Source of the DNA: Micromonospora luteifusca | GTDB lineage: Bacteria > Actinomycetota > Actinomycetes > Mycobacteriales > Micromonosporaceae | Direction: 5' to 3' | Length of the DNA: 64,000 bases | NCBI RefSeq assembly: GCF_016907275.1 | Contig: NZ_JAFBBP010000001.1 | Coordinates: forward strand, 6,314,001-6,378,000 | Notes under the pieces: model-generated | Database searches by the model: none | Told to the model about the DNA's origin: nothing | Seen by the model: only the letters and a program-made list of their open reading frames with translations | Position numbers and translations under genes: made by a program | In this document: positions 16,491 through 25,579 of the stretch, piece after piece | Layout: each line of letters opens with the position of its first letter | Numbering within the stretch: the stretch's first letter is position 1

Positions 16491-19400
16491 CGGATGCGCT
16501 CCCCTCGGCTCTCGATCCGGTAGTAGTCGAAGGTGACGTCGAGGTCGGTGGAGGTGCCGGCCCGGTTGAAGGCCATCAGCCCGGCCTTCGTCGGTTCGGC
16601 GTTCAGCGTCGTGGAGCCGATGTAGCGGTAGACGCTTCCGTCACGGGAGTAGTAGGCGCGGTAGCTGTCACCGATCTTGGTCAGCCGGAGCCAGATGGCG
16701 CCGTCGGCCCCGACGATCCGCTGGGCGTCGGCACCGGTGATCTCCAGCGTCGATGTCGCACCGTTCTGCTCGCGGAGGAGGACGAGCCGGACCTTGTTGG
16801 CGGCGGTCGCGTTGCCCATCTCCCAGGCGAGCTTCACGTAGTTGTTGTCGTCGGCGTAGGCGAGGACACCGCCCTGTTCGTTGTTGTTGGCGAGTGGGCG
16901 GGAGAAGACGATCCTGGATTCGGCCGTCCAGTCGCCGTCGACGTTCTGAAGGGCCAGGTTCTTCGCGGTGTTGGTGTTGCCCTGCAGGTCACCCTGCTGG
17001 GCGGTGATGACCAACGATCCGTCGGCCAGCCGCCATTTACTCTCGTCCGGCCGTACCCACTGCCACTGGGATCCGAGTTGGGTGGAGTCGAACTCGTCGC
17101 TGCCGGTGATGGTGGTGTTCAGGTCCACCGTGTAGACCGACGATGCCTCGCCGTTCGTGACGGTGACCCGCGCCTGCCCGGTGGCGCTGGTCGCCTGCTC
17201 GATGGTGACCGAGGCCGCGGGGTCGGCGGCGCTGGCGGTGACCGCCGGCACGGTCGTGGTGCCGGCCGGCGCGAGTGCGTTGTAGCGCAGCACCGTCGGC
17301 GAGAAGGATGCCAGGCGCTTGCCGTCGACGCGCAAGGCCGTCAGTGTCGTGTCGGGAACCAGGTTGAAGACGTAGTTCTTCACGAGAGGGCCGAAGAAGC
17401 TCTCCGTCGTCACCTTGACGACCGCCTGTCCGGGTACGTCGGCGGCCTGGGAGATGATCTCGTAGCGAGCCTTCCGGTCGGCCGTCCGCACCTTCGTGAT
17501 GGTGGGCGACGCCCCGGCCGGAACCGGGATGGTGTACGAGTTGTCGGACAGGTTGAAGCCGCCGAACTCCTTGCCGTTCACGACGATCTTGGCCGAGAGC
17601 GGCGCGTCGTCGACCGGGATGTCCCGCCCGCTGAACTCCTTCCAGTAGTTCACCGAGGTGTCCCGCCAGTCGGCGGCATCTGTCTCGTGAACGGCCAGCT
17701 TGGCGCGGACCTCTGCGAACCGTCGCGCGTCGATGTCGGGCTGGAGCGCCTCCCAGGTCTCCCGCATCCAGGTCACGTACTGGACGCCCATCTGGTAGCG
17801 GTAGACCAACTCGTCCCAGAAGGTCCGGCCACTGTCCATCCGATGGCCCCATGGCACATGGTGGAACCACATCAGCAGGTTCTCCGGCACCGAGTCGATG
17901 TCCCCGTAGCGTTGCTGGAGCCGGGGGAAGTACTGGGCGGCCAGGTTGCTGCCGGTGGGGGAGCGGTCGAAGCCCAGGCCGACGGTGTCGGCCTGGTTGT
18001 AGTAGACCGGGCTCCAGTCGTCGCGGCCCGCCCAGTCGGCGGGGTCGGGACGGTAGTGGGCGCCCTCGGCGAACTGGTGGCCGATGCCCAGCGGCGTCTG
18101 ATAGCTGACCAGCGCCTCCCACGAGCCCATCATCATCTTCCGGATGGTGTCGACGACACGCTTGTCGTTGCCCCAGGTCATCCGGACCCAGTCGGTCGCG
18201 ATGTCCGCCGAGTTGAGCTTCCAGTCCCAGGCCTGGCGGCCGAAGGCGAAGAGGTTCGCCTGGGAGAAGTGGTGCCCGGTCAGGTTGTCGGCGTTGCCGA
18301 GGTTGGCGACACCGACGATGGCGGTGTCCGGATGGTGCTGGGCGCTCCCGTCGACGATGTCGCCGACCAGGCGCTTCTTCAGCAGCTTGCCACCTGCGTC
18401 GGTGGCGTACGTGTCGGTTTTGAGGATCTCCTCGTACATCGGGCCGAGGTAGCTCAGCATCCAGTTCTGACCGGTGTACTCCTGGGTGATCTGGAGTTCC
18501 AGGGCCTGGTTGGTGTTCTCCATCCGGCCGAACATCGGGTGGATGGGCTCCCGGGCCTGGAAGTCCAGTGGCCCGTTCTTGGTCTGGAGGAACACGTTGT
18601 CGGCGAAGCGTCCCCTGGTGCCGTCGGGCTGGGCTTCGTCGTCGATCGGCCCGAACTCCAGGTAGGCCCGCTTGAGTCGGTCGTTGTCGACCTCGGCGTT
18701 GTAGACGAACGTCCGCCAGTGCACGGTCATCCCGAGCGGGGCGACCGCGGCGCCGATGCCGTTGGCGCCGTCGCCGTGGTCGTACCCGAAGTCCTGTGGC
18801 CCGGGCTGACCCTCCGAGTTGGCCTTCACGGTGAAGCCCATGAAGTCCGGGATGGCGGTCTTGATCATCTGGGCCCTGCGGTTCCACCAGCCCCGGAAGT
18901 CGGCGCCGTAGGGGTCGAGTTGGCTGTTGGTCAGCGTGTCCGGCGCGAATCGGCTGTCTGTCGGCGCGGTGTAGCGGATCGAGAGGCCCAGCTTGATGCC
19001 GTACGGGCGCAGGGCGTCGGCGAGGGCCGCCTCCTGTGCGATGCGGGTGCTCGTCAGGTAGGCGTTGTCGGCGTTGACGTTGTTGATGGTGATGCCGTTG
19101 ATGCCGAGCGAGGCCAACGCGCGTGCCACGACGATGTAGCGGTCGAGGATGACGGGGAGATTCTTTCCGGCGCTTGCTCCGGTGGCGGCGAAGTTGAAGA
19201 TCGCCCCGTTCTCCCCGTTCAACCCGCCCAGTCCGGAGGCGTTGTTGCCGGCGTAGAGGCGCTCGGTCTCCCAGTTGTTCAACAACCGATGCTTGATCTT
19301 CGGTGTCTCCGAGATGCGGAGGTGGTCGATGGGCTTCTGCGTCTGCATCAGCCGCAGGAAGGCGTAGGTCCCGTAGAGCGCGCCGAGGTCGCTGTTGCCG

Positions 19401-19942
19401 GCGATGACGGTGAACCTGTCCCTGCCATGGGACACGGAGCGCACGAGGTAACCCTCGTCGCCGACCTGGGCCAGCTCGCGGGTCGAGACGGCGTGGCGCA
19501 CCAGCGGTGAGCTTGCCGGCGTACCCACCACGACCGAACCGTCCGGGATCCTGCCGCCGATCTTCGTCGTTACGGGTGTCGCCTGACCGAGGAGCCCGCT
19601 CAGGCCCCGGACCAATTCGTCGCGGGCGGCTCCGAGCGTGGTCTCGGCCAGCTTCTCGGTGGAGCCGGGCGCCATGGCGAGGTCTGCCGTGCGCCGGTGG
19701 ACCTTGTCGGCGTCGGCGTTCTCGACCACGATCGCCGTGGCCGTTCGACGGTAGTCGCGGAGCAGCTTCGCGTCGCTGACCGGCACGTACCGCAGCCACA
19801 GGTCTGAGCCGCTGTAGTCGTCGGGCGACTGGGCTGCGGCGACGGGCGTCGTGGCGACCGTGAGGGTGGCCGCGATCATGGTGAGCGCCGTGCCCAGCAC
19901 GATGAGACTTCGTCGTAGCCTGGGCACCGAACCTCGGTTCAT
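16487..19942 (-). CDS. aguA: Large secreted GH67 alpha-glucuronidase with extra C-terminal domains
   Basis: The protein has 1151 residues. A signal peptide (about 1-38, ending TPVAAA) leads into the GH67 N-terminal domain, then the catalytic TIM barrel. Visible active-site segments are GFTVKANSEGQPGP (E377), FGPIDDE (Asp near 434) and QTKNGPLDFQAREP (E465). The GH67 C-terminal domain has LLMWFHHVPWGHRM. GH67 releases 4-O-methylglucuronic acid from glucuronoxylan oligomers. Most GH67 enzymes are intracellular and about 700 residues. Here some 400 residues are added: about two Ig/cadherin-like beta domains, then a concanavalin-like (DUF1349/GH43-C-like) domain from about residue 935. GGAGGAG precedes the ATG at 19942. 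A LacI-type operator lies upstream. Confidence 0.92.
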   Translation of the reverse strand: MNRGSVPRLRRSLIVLGTALTMIAATLTVATTPVAAAQSPDDYSGSDLWLRYVPVSDAKLLRDYRRTATAIVVENADADKVHRRTADLAMAPGSTEKLAETTLGAARDELVRGLSGLLGQATPVTTKIGGRIPDGSVVVGTPASSPLVRHAVSTRELAQVGDEGYLVRSVSHGRDRFTVIAGNSDLGALYGTYAFLRLMQTQKPIDHLRISETPKIKHRLLNNWETERLYAGNNASGLGGLNGENGAIFNFAATGASAGKNLPVILDRYIVVARALASLGINGITINNVNADNAYLTSTRIAQEAALADALRPYGIKLGLSIRYTAPTDSRFAPDTLTNSQLDPYGADFRGWWNRRAQMIKTAIPDFMGFTVKANSEGQPGPQDFGYDHGDGANGIGAAVAPLGMTVHWRTFVYNAEVDNDRLKRAYLEFGPIDDEAQPDGTRGRFADNVFLQTKNGPLDFQAREPIHPMFGRMENTNQALELQITQEYTGQNWMLSYLGPMYEEILKTDTYATDAGGKLLKKRLVGDIVDGSAQHHPDTAIVGVANLGNADNLTGHHFSQANLFAFGRQAWDWKLNSADIATDWVRMTWGNDKRVVDTIRKMMMGSWEALVSYQTPLGIGHQFAEGAHYRPDPADWAGRDDWSPVYYNQADTVGLGFDRSPTGSNLAAQYFPRLQQRYGDIDSVPENLLMWFHHVPWGHRMDSGRTFWDELVYRYQMGVQYVTWMRETWEALQPDIDARRFAEVRAKLAVHETDAADWRDTSVNYWKEFSGRDIPVDDAPLSAKIVVNGKEFGGFNLSDNSYTIPVPAGASPTITKVRTADRKARYEIISQAADVPGQAVVKVTTESFFGPLVKNYVFNLVPDTTLTALRVDGKRLASFSPTVLRYNALAPAGTTTVPAVTASAADPAASVTIEQATSATGQARVTVTNGEASSVYTVDLNTTITGSDEFDSTQLGSQWQWVRPDESKWRLADGSLVITAQQGDLQGNTNTAKNLALQNVDGDWTAESRIVFSRPLANNNEQGGVLAYADDNNYVKLAWEMGNATAANKVRLVLLREQNGATSTLEITGADAQRIVGADGAIWLRLTKIGDSYRAYYSRDGSVYRYIGSTTLNAEPTKAGLMAFNRAGTSTDLDVTFDYYRIESRGERIR

Positions 19943-20050
19943 TGCCTTCTCCTCCTTCGTCCGCTCGAGACGTCGATCGACCATCTCGCGAACGCAGTGA
20001 CGTGGATGGATGGGCGGATGCGCCGATACTGTCCGGCGCCGCCCAGCATC

Positions 20051-20064
20051 GGCAACGAGTTGTC
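20051..20064. promoter_or_regulatory. LacI-type operator upstream of the GH67 gene
   Basis: GGCAACGAGTTGTC has arms GGCAAC and GTTGYC around two bases. It lies 109 bases upstream of the aguA start and closely resembles the site at 21285-21298 in front of the ABC importer operon. Confidence 0.6.
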
Positions 20065-20089
20065 GTTTCTTGTCGCGGGCCTTCCGACC

Positions 20090-21178
20090 TCACGGCAGGT
20101 GCGCCGCCGGTTGGGTCGCGGGCCGCTGCCGTACCCAGGGTGGGCGGACCCGACCCGGGTTCAGGTTGCGGGCGGCCGTCGATTGGCGGACCACGAGGCG
20201 TACCGGCAGGACCATCGGTCGGCCGGTGTGCCCAGGGGCCCCCTCGATCATCGTGAGCAGATGCCGGGCCGCGGCCGAGCCCGCCGCGTAGAACGGTGCC
20301 GCGACAGTGGTCAGCCCGGGTGTGACGATGTCAGCGGCGAGGATGTTGTCGAAGCCCACGATGCTGACGTCGCCCGGAACGTTGACGCCTTTGCGGCTGA
20401 GACCACGGATGAGGCCGATCGCCATCTGGTCGTTGAAGGCGAGGACCGCCGTCGCCGGACGAGCGCACAACTCCTCGGCGGCGCGTTCGCCGCCCTCGAT
20501 GGTCGGGCTGTACGGGCCGATCTGGCGCACCTTGATCTCCAGCTCCATGCCCGCTTCGAGCAGCGACCGCCAGCGGATGCCGTTCGGCCAGGACGCCTCC
20601 GGCCCCGCGACGTACGTGATGTGGTCGTGCCCCAGCTCACCGAGGTGCTCGGCGGCCCGCCGGGCCCCACGCGGGTTGTCCGTCACGACGCAGGGCACGT
20701 CCGCGATGGCGCGGTTGAGGACCACCACCGGCCGCTGCTTGGCGAACATCCGGATGGCCGAGTCCGACATCCGGCTGCTGGCCAGCACGATGCCGTCGAC
20801 GGTCGACATCGTGCGTTCGATCGCCGCCCGTTCCAGCCGGTCGGACTCCTGGGCGTCGATCAGCACGGTGGTGTATTCGTCGCCGATCGCGGCCTCCTGC
20901 GCGCCGCGGACGATCTCGGCGTACACCGGGTTGGTGATGTCGGCGATGACCAGCGCGATCATGTGCGTGCGTGCCGTGGTCAGGGCGCGTGCGAGTGGGT
21001 TGGTCCGGTAGCCCAGCCGCTCGGCGACCTGCCGGATCCGCTCGGCGGTCTCGGAATTGACGCGGCTCGGTCGGGAGAAGGCACGGGACACCGTGGAGGG
21101 TGAGACGGCGGCGGCAAGCGCGACGTCGTAGATCGTGACCCTCTTGTCGGGCGGCCTGCTGTGGTCGGGCATCTTCAT
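20090..21178 (-). CDS. LacI-family transcriptional repressor
   Basis: The protein has 362 residues. The N-terminal helix-turn-helix reads VTIYDVALAAAVSPSTVSRA and the hinge-helix region NPLARALTT. A periplasmic-binding-protein-like effector domain follows (MIALVIADITNPVYAEIVRG to VSIVGFDNI). The last 25 residues are an extra basic, proline-rich tail. It sits between aguA (downstream, same strand) and the divergent ABC importer operon. Similar GCAA-N4-TTGC sites precede aguA, the importer and the kinase gene, so it is the likely common repressor, released by a sugar or uronic-acid oligomer. Confidence 0.93.
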   Translation of the reverse strand: MKMPDHSRPPDKRVTIYDVALAAAVSPSTVSRAFSRPSRVNSETAERIRQVAERLGYRTNPLARALTTARTHMIALVIADITNPVYAEIVRGAQEAAIGDEYTTVLIDAQESDRLERAAIERTMSTVDGIVLASSRMSDSAIRMFAKQRPVVVLNRAIADVPCVVTDNPRGARRAAEHLGELGHDHITYVAGPEASWPNGIRWRSLLEAGMELEIKVRQIGPYSPTIEGGERAAEELCARPATAVLAFNDQMAIGLIRGLSRKGVNVPGDVSIVGFDNILAADIVTPGLTTVAAPFYAAGSAAARHLLTMIEGAPGHTGRPMVLPVRLVVRQSTAARNLNPGRVRPPWVRQRPATQPAAHLP

Positions 21179-21284
21179 GCTCCTCCCGGCTACGCGCCGT
21201 GATCATGGTAAGACGCCGGTGAGTACTCGGCAATGCCCGCGCAACATTCCGCCGGCTTGGACACATTCGCGCAAGGCAATACAT

Positions 21285-21298
21285 GGCAACCCGTTGCC
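21285..21298. promoter_or_regulatory. LacI-type operator between lacI gene and ABC importer operon
   Basis: GGCAACCCGTTGCC has perfect six-base arms around CC and is the best of the three similar sites. It lies in the 249-base divergent spacer, 130 bases before the importer start. Further GCGCAA half-sites are at about 21238 and 21269. Confidence 0.65.
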
Positions 21299-21427
21299 GT
21301 CGGTCCGCGTCGGCTGTCTCAATGCATGACGGATGGCGCGGGTAGGGCAGCCTCGCCGGGGCGACCTCACCTGAGCGCAGCGTGGACCTACCTGGCCGGC
21401 CCGGGTAGTCGATGAAGGGAACGACTC

Positions 21428-22648
21428 ATGGGTATGACGCGGCGCGGCGCTCTCATGGTCACGGCATCGTCGCTCTTTGTGGGCGCCGTCGGGTGTGGGG
21501 CGCCGGACAGTCCCGGCAAGTCCTCGGGCGACACCACGGGCGAGGTGCCGGAGCGGCCCGGTCGAGCCGTGACGCTCAACGTTCTCGACGTCGCCGGCAA
21601 CCTGCAGCTGACGCAGGGGATGATCGACGAGTTCGTCTCCAAGAACTCCGGGGTGATCTCCCGGGTGACCTATTCGAAGGCACCGGCACCCGAGCTGGCC
21701 GGCAAGATCAAGGCTCAGCAGGGCGCAGACCGGGTGGACATCGGTCTCGTGCTGACCGGCGTCGACGGTCTGGCCGCGGGGATCGAGCAGGGCCTCTGGA
21801 TCGACGTGTTGCCAAAGTTCCAGGACCGCCTCAGCGGCATGGGAAACTACCTGCAACCGGCCGCCGCGATGCAGCAACTCGCCGGCAACGCCGGCGTCAC
21901 GGTCACCTACTACCCGTCCGGTCCGCTGCTCGAATACCTGCCGTCCCGGCTGCCGACGCCGCCGACCAGCGCGGACGCCCTGCTCGCCTGGGCCAAGAGC
22001 AACCCCAAGAAATTTCAGTACGCACGACCCGCCAACTCCGGCCCCGGTCGGACGTTCCTGATGGGCCTGCCCTACATCCTGGACGACACGAACCCCAAGG
22101 ATCCGACGGCGGGGTGGGACAAGACGTGGGCCTTCCTCAAGGAGTTGGGCCAGTACGTCGACTACTACCCGTCCGGCACCACCGAGACGATGAAGAACCT
22201 CGCCAACGGCACCGCTCACCTGATCGTCAGCACGACCGGCTGGGACATCAATCCCCGGGTGCTGGGCACCGTGCCCAAGGACGCCAGGATCGCCACGATC
22301 GACGGTTTCCACTGGGTCACCGACGCGCACTACGCCGTGCTGCCCAAGGGCATCTCGACCGACACGCAGGCCGCGGTGCTCGCCCTGCTCGCGTTCATGC
22401 TCACCCCCGAGCAGCAGGCGAAGGCGTACGACGAGGGCTACTTCTACCCGGGGCCGGCGGTGAAGGACGTCGGGCTCTCGTCAGCGCCGCAGAAGAGCCA
22501 GGACGCGATCCGGGAGTTCGGCCGCTCCGAGTACGACGCGCTGATCGCCGGAAACCCGACCGAGGTTCCGCTCGACGCGAAGAGCCTCGTGGCGGCGTTC
22601 AACCGTTGGGACCGCGAGATCGGCGGCGGGAAGGTCAAGCAGGGATGA
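21428..22648 (+). CDS. ABC transporter substrate-binding lipoprotein (group of iron/spermidine/2-AEP-type binders)
   Basis: The protein has 406 residues. A lipoprotein signal with RR near the start ends in the lipobox VGCG (Cys at about 24). The body (LNVLDVAGNLQLTQGMIDEF, then GLWIDVLPKF, then STTGWDINPRVLG) is a type II periplasmic binding fold of the extracellular solute-binding family 1/13 type. These are seen with PotABC- or YnjBCD-like permeases rather than typical sugar binders. GAAGGGA lies before the ATG at 21428. The gene heads a four-gene operon with four-base or shorter overlaps. The substrate is unproven; the locus points to a sugar acid. Confidence 0.85.
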   Translation: MGMTRRGALMVTASSLFVGAVGCGAPDSPGKSSGDTTGEVPERPGRAVTLNVLDVAGNLQLTQGMIDEFVSKNSGVISRVTYSKAPAPELAGKIKAQQGADRVDIGLVLTGVDGLAAGIEQGLWIDVLPKFQDRLSGMGNYLQPAAAMQQLAGNAGVTVTYYPSGPLLEYLPSRLPTPPTSADALLAWAKSNPKKFQYARPANSGPGRTFLMGLPYILDDTNPKDPTAGWDKTWAFLKELGQYVDYYPSGTTETMKNLANGTAHLIVSTTGWDINPRVLGTVPKDARIATIDGFHWVTDAHYAVLPKGISTDTQAAVLALLAFMLTPEQQAKAYDEGYFYPGPAVKDVGLSSAPQKSQDAIREFGRSEYDALIAGNPTEVPLDAKSLVAAFNRWDREIGGGKVKQG

Positions 22649-23769
22649 GCGCCTTCACCCAGCTGCGGTTGGACGGTGTGTCCCGTCGGTTCGGCGGCCA
22701 GGACGCGCTCACCGAGCTGGACCTGACGATCGAAACGGGCGAGTTCATCGCCCTGCTCGGCCCGTCCGGCTGCGGCAAGTCGACCGCATTGAACTGCCTG
22801 GCGGGGCTCCTGCCGCTGACCCAGGGGAGCATCTGGCAGGACGAGCGCCGGATCGACACGCTGCCACCGGAGCGCCGCGGCTTCGGCATGGTGTTCCAGA
22901 GCTACGCCCTCTTTCCCCACCTGACGGTCCGGGCGAACATCGCCTTCGGGCTGCGCATGCGGCGGCTGCCGAAGGAGGAGACGCGCCGGCGTACGGAGGA
23001 GGCGGTGCGGCTGGTGCGCCTTGAGGACCACGTCGACAAGCTGCCCGGCCAGCTCTCGGGTGGTCAGCAGCAACGCGTCGCCATCGCCCGCGCCGTGGTG
23101 TTCGAGCCGTCGCTCGTGCTGATGGACGAACCGTTGAGCAACCTCGACGCCAAACTGCGTCTGGAGATGCGTACCGAGATCCGCCGGCTGCACCAGTCGC
23201 TGGGGCTCACCACCGTCTACGTCACCCACGACCAGGAGGAGGCGCTCTCCCTGGCCGATCGGCTGGTGGTGCTGCGGGAAGGGCGGGTGCAGCAGATCGG
23301 GTCGCCGCGCGAGTTGCACACCCGGCCGGCAAACTGGCACGTCGCCGACTTCATGGGCTACCGCAACCTGTGGCGGGGACGGGTGCAGCAGGTGGACGGC
23401 ACCCGGGTCACGCTCGAGTCGTCCGGCCACCGGCTGCTCGGCGAGGCCATCGGTGACCTCCCCACCCAGTCGGATGTGATGGTCGCGGTACGCCCCGAGG
23501 ACGTCCGCGTCGACGGCCCCGGCGAGACCCCCAACGCCATGTCGGCGACCATCGAGGTGGTGGAGTATCAGGGCCGGGAGTTGGCGGCTGAGGCTCGCAC
23601 CGACACCGGCCAGGCGCTGCACCTGCGTACCGAGCAGCGGGTCGCACCGGGCGACCAGGTCAAGCTCTCCATCGATCCGCAGCGGCTTCTCGTCTATCCC
23701 GTCGACGCGACGCGGGAGACCGACCCGCGGCCCGACCGCCTCGCGGACACCTCGGGGGCAACGCGGTGA
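22645..23769 (+). CDS. ABC transporter ATP-binding protein with TOBE domain
   Basis: The protein has 374 residues. Walker A is GPSGCGKST near residue 40, the signature [14 protein letters not shown], Walker B SLVLMDEPLSNLD, and the H-loop VTHDQEEA. The last 100 residues form a TOBE regulatory domain, as in PotA/MalK/FbpC ATPases. The start overlaps the binding-protein stop as ATGA. It powers the permease pair encoded next. Confidence 0.93.
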   Translation: MSAFTQLRLDGVSRRFGGQDALTELDLTIETGEFIALLGPSGCGKSTALNCLAGLLPLTQGSIWQDERRIDTLPPERRGFGMVFQSYALFPHLTVRANIAFGLRMRRLPKEETRRRTEEAVRLVRLEDHVDKLPGQLSGGQQQRVAIARAVVFEPSLVLMDEPLSNLDAKLRLEMRTEIRRLHQSLGLTTVYVTHDQEEALSLADRLVVLREGRVQQIGSPRELHTRPANWHVADFMGYRNLWRGRVQQVDGTRVTLESSGHRLLGEAIGDLPTQSDVMVAVRPEDVRVDGPGETPNAMSATIEVVEYQGRELAAEARTDTGQALHLRTEQRVAPGDQVKLSIDPQRLLVYPVDATRETDPRPDRLADTSGATR

Positions 23770-24665
23770 GCGGCGCCGGACCAGGCAGACCGTTGGCGCA
23801 CTGGCAGCACCGTCTCGCCGAGCGGGGCGTCGACCGTCAGCTCTGGCTGCTGGTGCCGGCGCTGGTCTTCGTCATCGCCCTGTTCCTCTACCCGTTCTTC
23901 TACGGTCTGACGCTCTCGTTCCAGCCGACCGACGGCGGCCCGTTCAGCGACTACGCCCGGTTCTTCTCCGACTCCTACGAGCGGGGCACGATCTGGATCA
24001 CGCTGCGGATCGCGCTGCCCGCCGCGCTGCTGAACGTCCTCGCCGCCGTGCCGATCGCCTACCGGATGCGCGGCCGGTTCCGGGGCAAGCGGCTGGTCAC
24101 CACACTGCTGGTCGTGCCGATCACGCTCGGCACGGTCCTCACCGCCCAGGGGTTGCTGAACTTCCTCGGCCCGACCGGTTGGTTCAACCGGATCCTGCTC
24201 GCGGCGAACCTCGTCGACGAGCCGGTGCGGCTGACCCACAACTACTGGGGCGTGTTCTTCTCACTGGTGATCACCGGTTTTCCGTTCGCGTTCCTGCTGG
24301 TGCTCTCCTACCTCTCCGGGATCGACCCCACCCTGGAACGGGCGGCCGCGACGCTGGGAGCGGACTGGCGTCGCCGGTTCACCCGGATCACCCTCCCGCT
24401 GCTGATGCCGGGTTTGGCCACGACCTTCTGCCTGACGTTCGTGCTGGCGTTCAGCGTGTTCCCGTCGGCCGTCCTGGTCGGCAACCCGGCGGGTGAGACG
24501 CGGGTCATCTCCCTCGCCGCATACCAGGCGGCCTACGAGCAGTACGACTACCCGTACGCGTCGGCGATCGCGATGATCATGGGCTTCGTCGAGCTGGTCA
24601 TCATCGCGCTGGTCCTGGCCGCTCGCAGCCGTTTCTACACAGGCTCCACCGGAGGCAAGGGCTGA
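23766..24665 (+). CDS. ABC transporter permease, first subunit
   Basis: The protein has 299 residues and six predicted membrane helices. The EAA loop region reads ERAAATLGADWRRRFTRITLPLLMPG near residue 190, where the ATPase docks. It belongs to the PotB/YnjC-like branch. The GTG start overlaps the ATPase stop by four bases (GTGA). Confidence 0.92.
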   Translation: MSGAGPGRPLAHWQHRLAERGVDRQLWLLVPALVFVIALFLYPFFYGLTLSFQPTDGGPFSDYARFFSDSYERGTIWITLRIALPAALLNVLAAVPIAYRMRGRFRGKRLVTTLLVVPITLGTVLTAQGLLNFLGPTGWFNRILLAANLVDEPVRLTHNYWGVFFSLVITGFPFAFLLVLSYLSGIDPTLERAAATLGADWRRRFTRITLPLLMPGLATTFCLTFVLAFSVFPSAVLVGNPAGETRVISLAAYQAAYEQYDYPYASAIAMIMGFVELVIIALVLAARSRFYTGSTGGKG

Positions 24666-25552
24666 TGGCAACGATCACGCGGACGCGACCATCGCCGCCC
24701 CCCGCCACCACCGACCGACGGCGGCGCATCACCGCTCGCCCGGCCGCCTGGATCGTGTGGGGCGTCGTCATCTTCTTCTTCCTCAACCTGCTGGGCGTCG
24801 TGGCGTCCGTGCTGGTCAGCTCGTTCGGCCAGCGCTGGTTCGACACCTGGTTGCCCGACGGCTACACCACCAGCTGGTACGGCCGGGCCTGGGACGAGTT
24901 CGCCCTCCTGCAGGTCATCGTCGTGACACTGGAAGTCTCCGTACTCGTCGTGGGCCTCTCGCTGCTGATCGGCGTGCCGGCGGCCTACGTCCTCGCACGA
25001 CGGTCGTTCCCCGGCAAGCGGCTGATCTTCCTCGTGTTCCTGCTGCCCATCCTCATGCCACCGATCACGTACGGCATCCCGTTGGCGACGGTGCTCTACA
25101 AGTTCGGCCTGGCCGGGAACATGTCCGGGGTCGTGCTCGCCAATCTCGTACCCTCGGTGCCCTTCGTCATCCTGACCATGACGCCCTTCATCGAGCAGAT
25201 CGACCCGCGGATCGAGAGCGCCGCGCGCATGTGCGGTGCGGGCCTGCGGACGGTGTTCCTGCGGGTCCTCACGCCGTTGCTCGTGCCGGGCATCCTCGCG
25301 TCCGCGATCCTCGTTCTCGTCCGGACCGTCGGCATGTTCGAGCTCACCTTCCTGACCGCGGGACCGGACTCACAGACCCTCGTCGTGGCGCTCTACTACT
25401 CGATGTCCGCGTCCGGGATCAGGGCGCAGCAGTCGGTCGACGCGATGGCGGTCATCTACACCTCGATGATGCTCGTCCTGCTCGTCGTCGCACTGCGCTA
25501 CGTCAACCCGACCCAGCTCGTCGCCCAGGTCAAGGAGGACCCCGAGCACTGA
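24665..25552 (+). CDS. ABC transporter permease, second subunit
   Basis: The protein has 295 residues and six predicted membrane helices; the EAA loop reads IESAARMCGAGLRTVFLRVLTPL. It is PotC-like. The ATG overlaps the previous stop by one base (TGATG). It ends 27 bases before the convergent kinase gene. Confidence 0.92.
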   Translation: MATITRTRPSPPPATTDRRRRITARPAAWIVWGVVIFFFLNLLGVVASVLVSSFGQRWFDTWLPDGYTTSWYGRAWDEFALLQVIVVTLEVSVLVVGLSLLIGVPAAYVLARRSFPGKRLIFLVFLLPILMPPITYGIPLATVLYKFGLAGNMSGVVLANLVPSVPFVILTMTPFIEQIDPRIESAARMCGAGLRTVFLRVLTPLLVPGILASAILVLVRTVGMFELTFLTAGPDSQTLVVALYYSMSASGIRAQQSVDAMAVIYTSMMLVLLVVALRYVNPTQLVAQVKEDPEH

Positions 25553-25579
25553 GGCCCGGGCAACACATGGTCGGTCCGG

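Noticed and set aside
17037..20093. Long open frames on both strands over the GH67 gene
   Set aside because: They are shadows of the GH67 reading frame, with repetitive Arg/Gly/Pro-rich translations and no homology.
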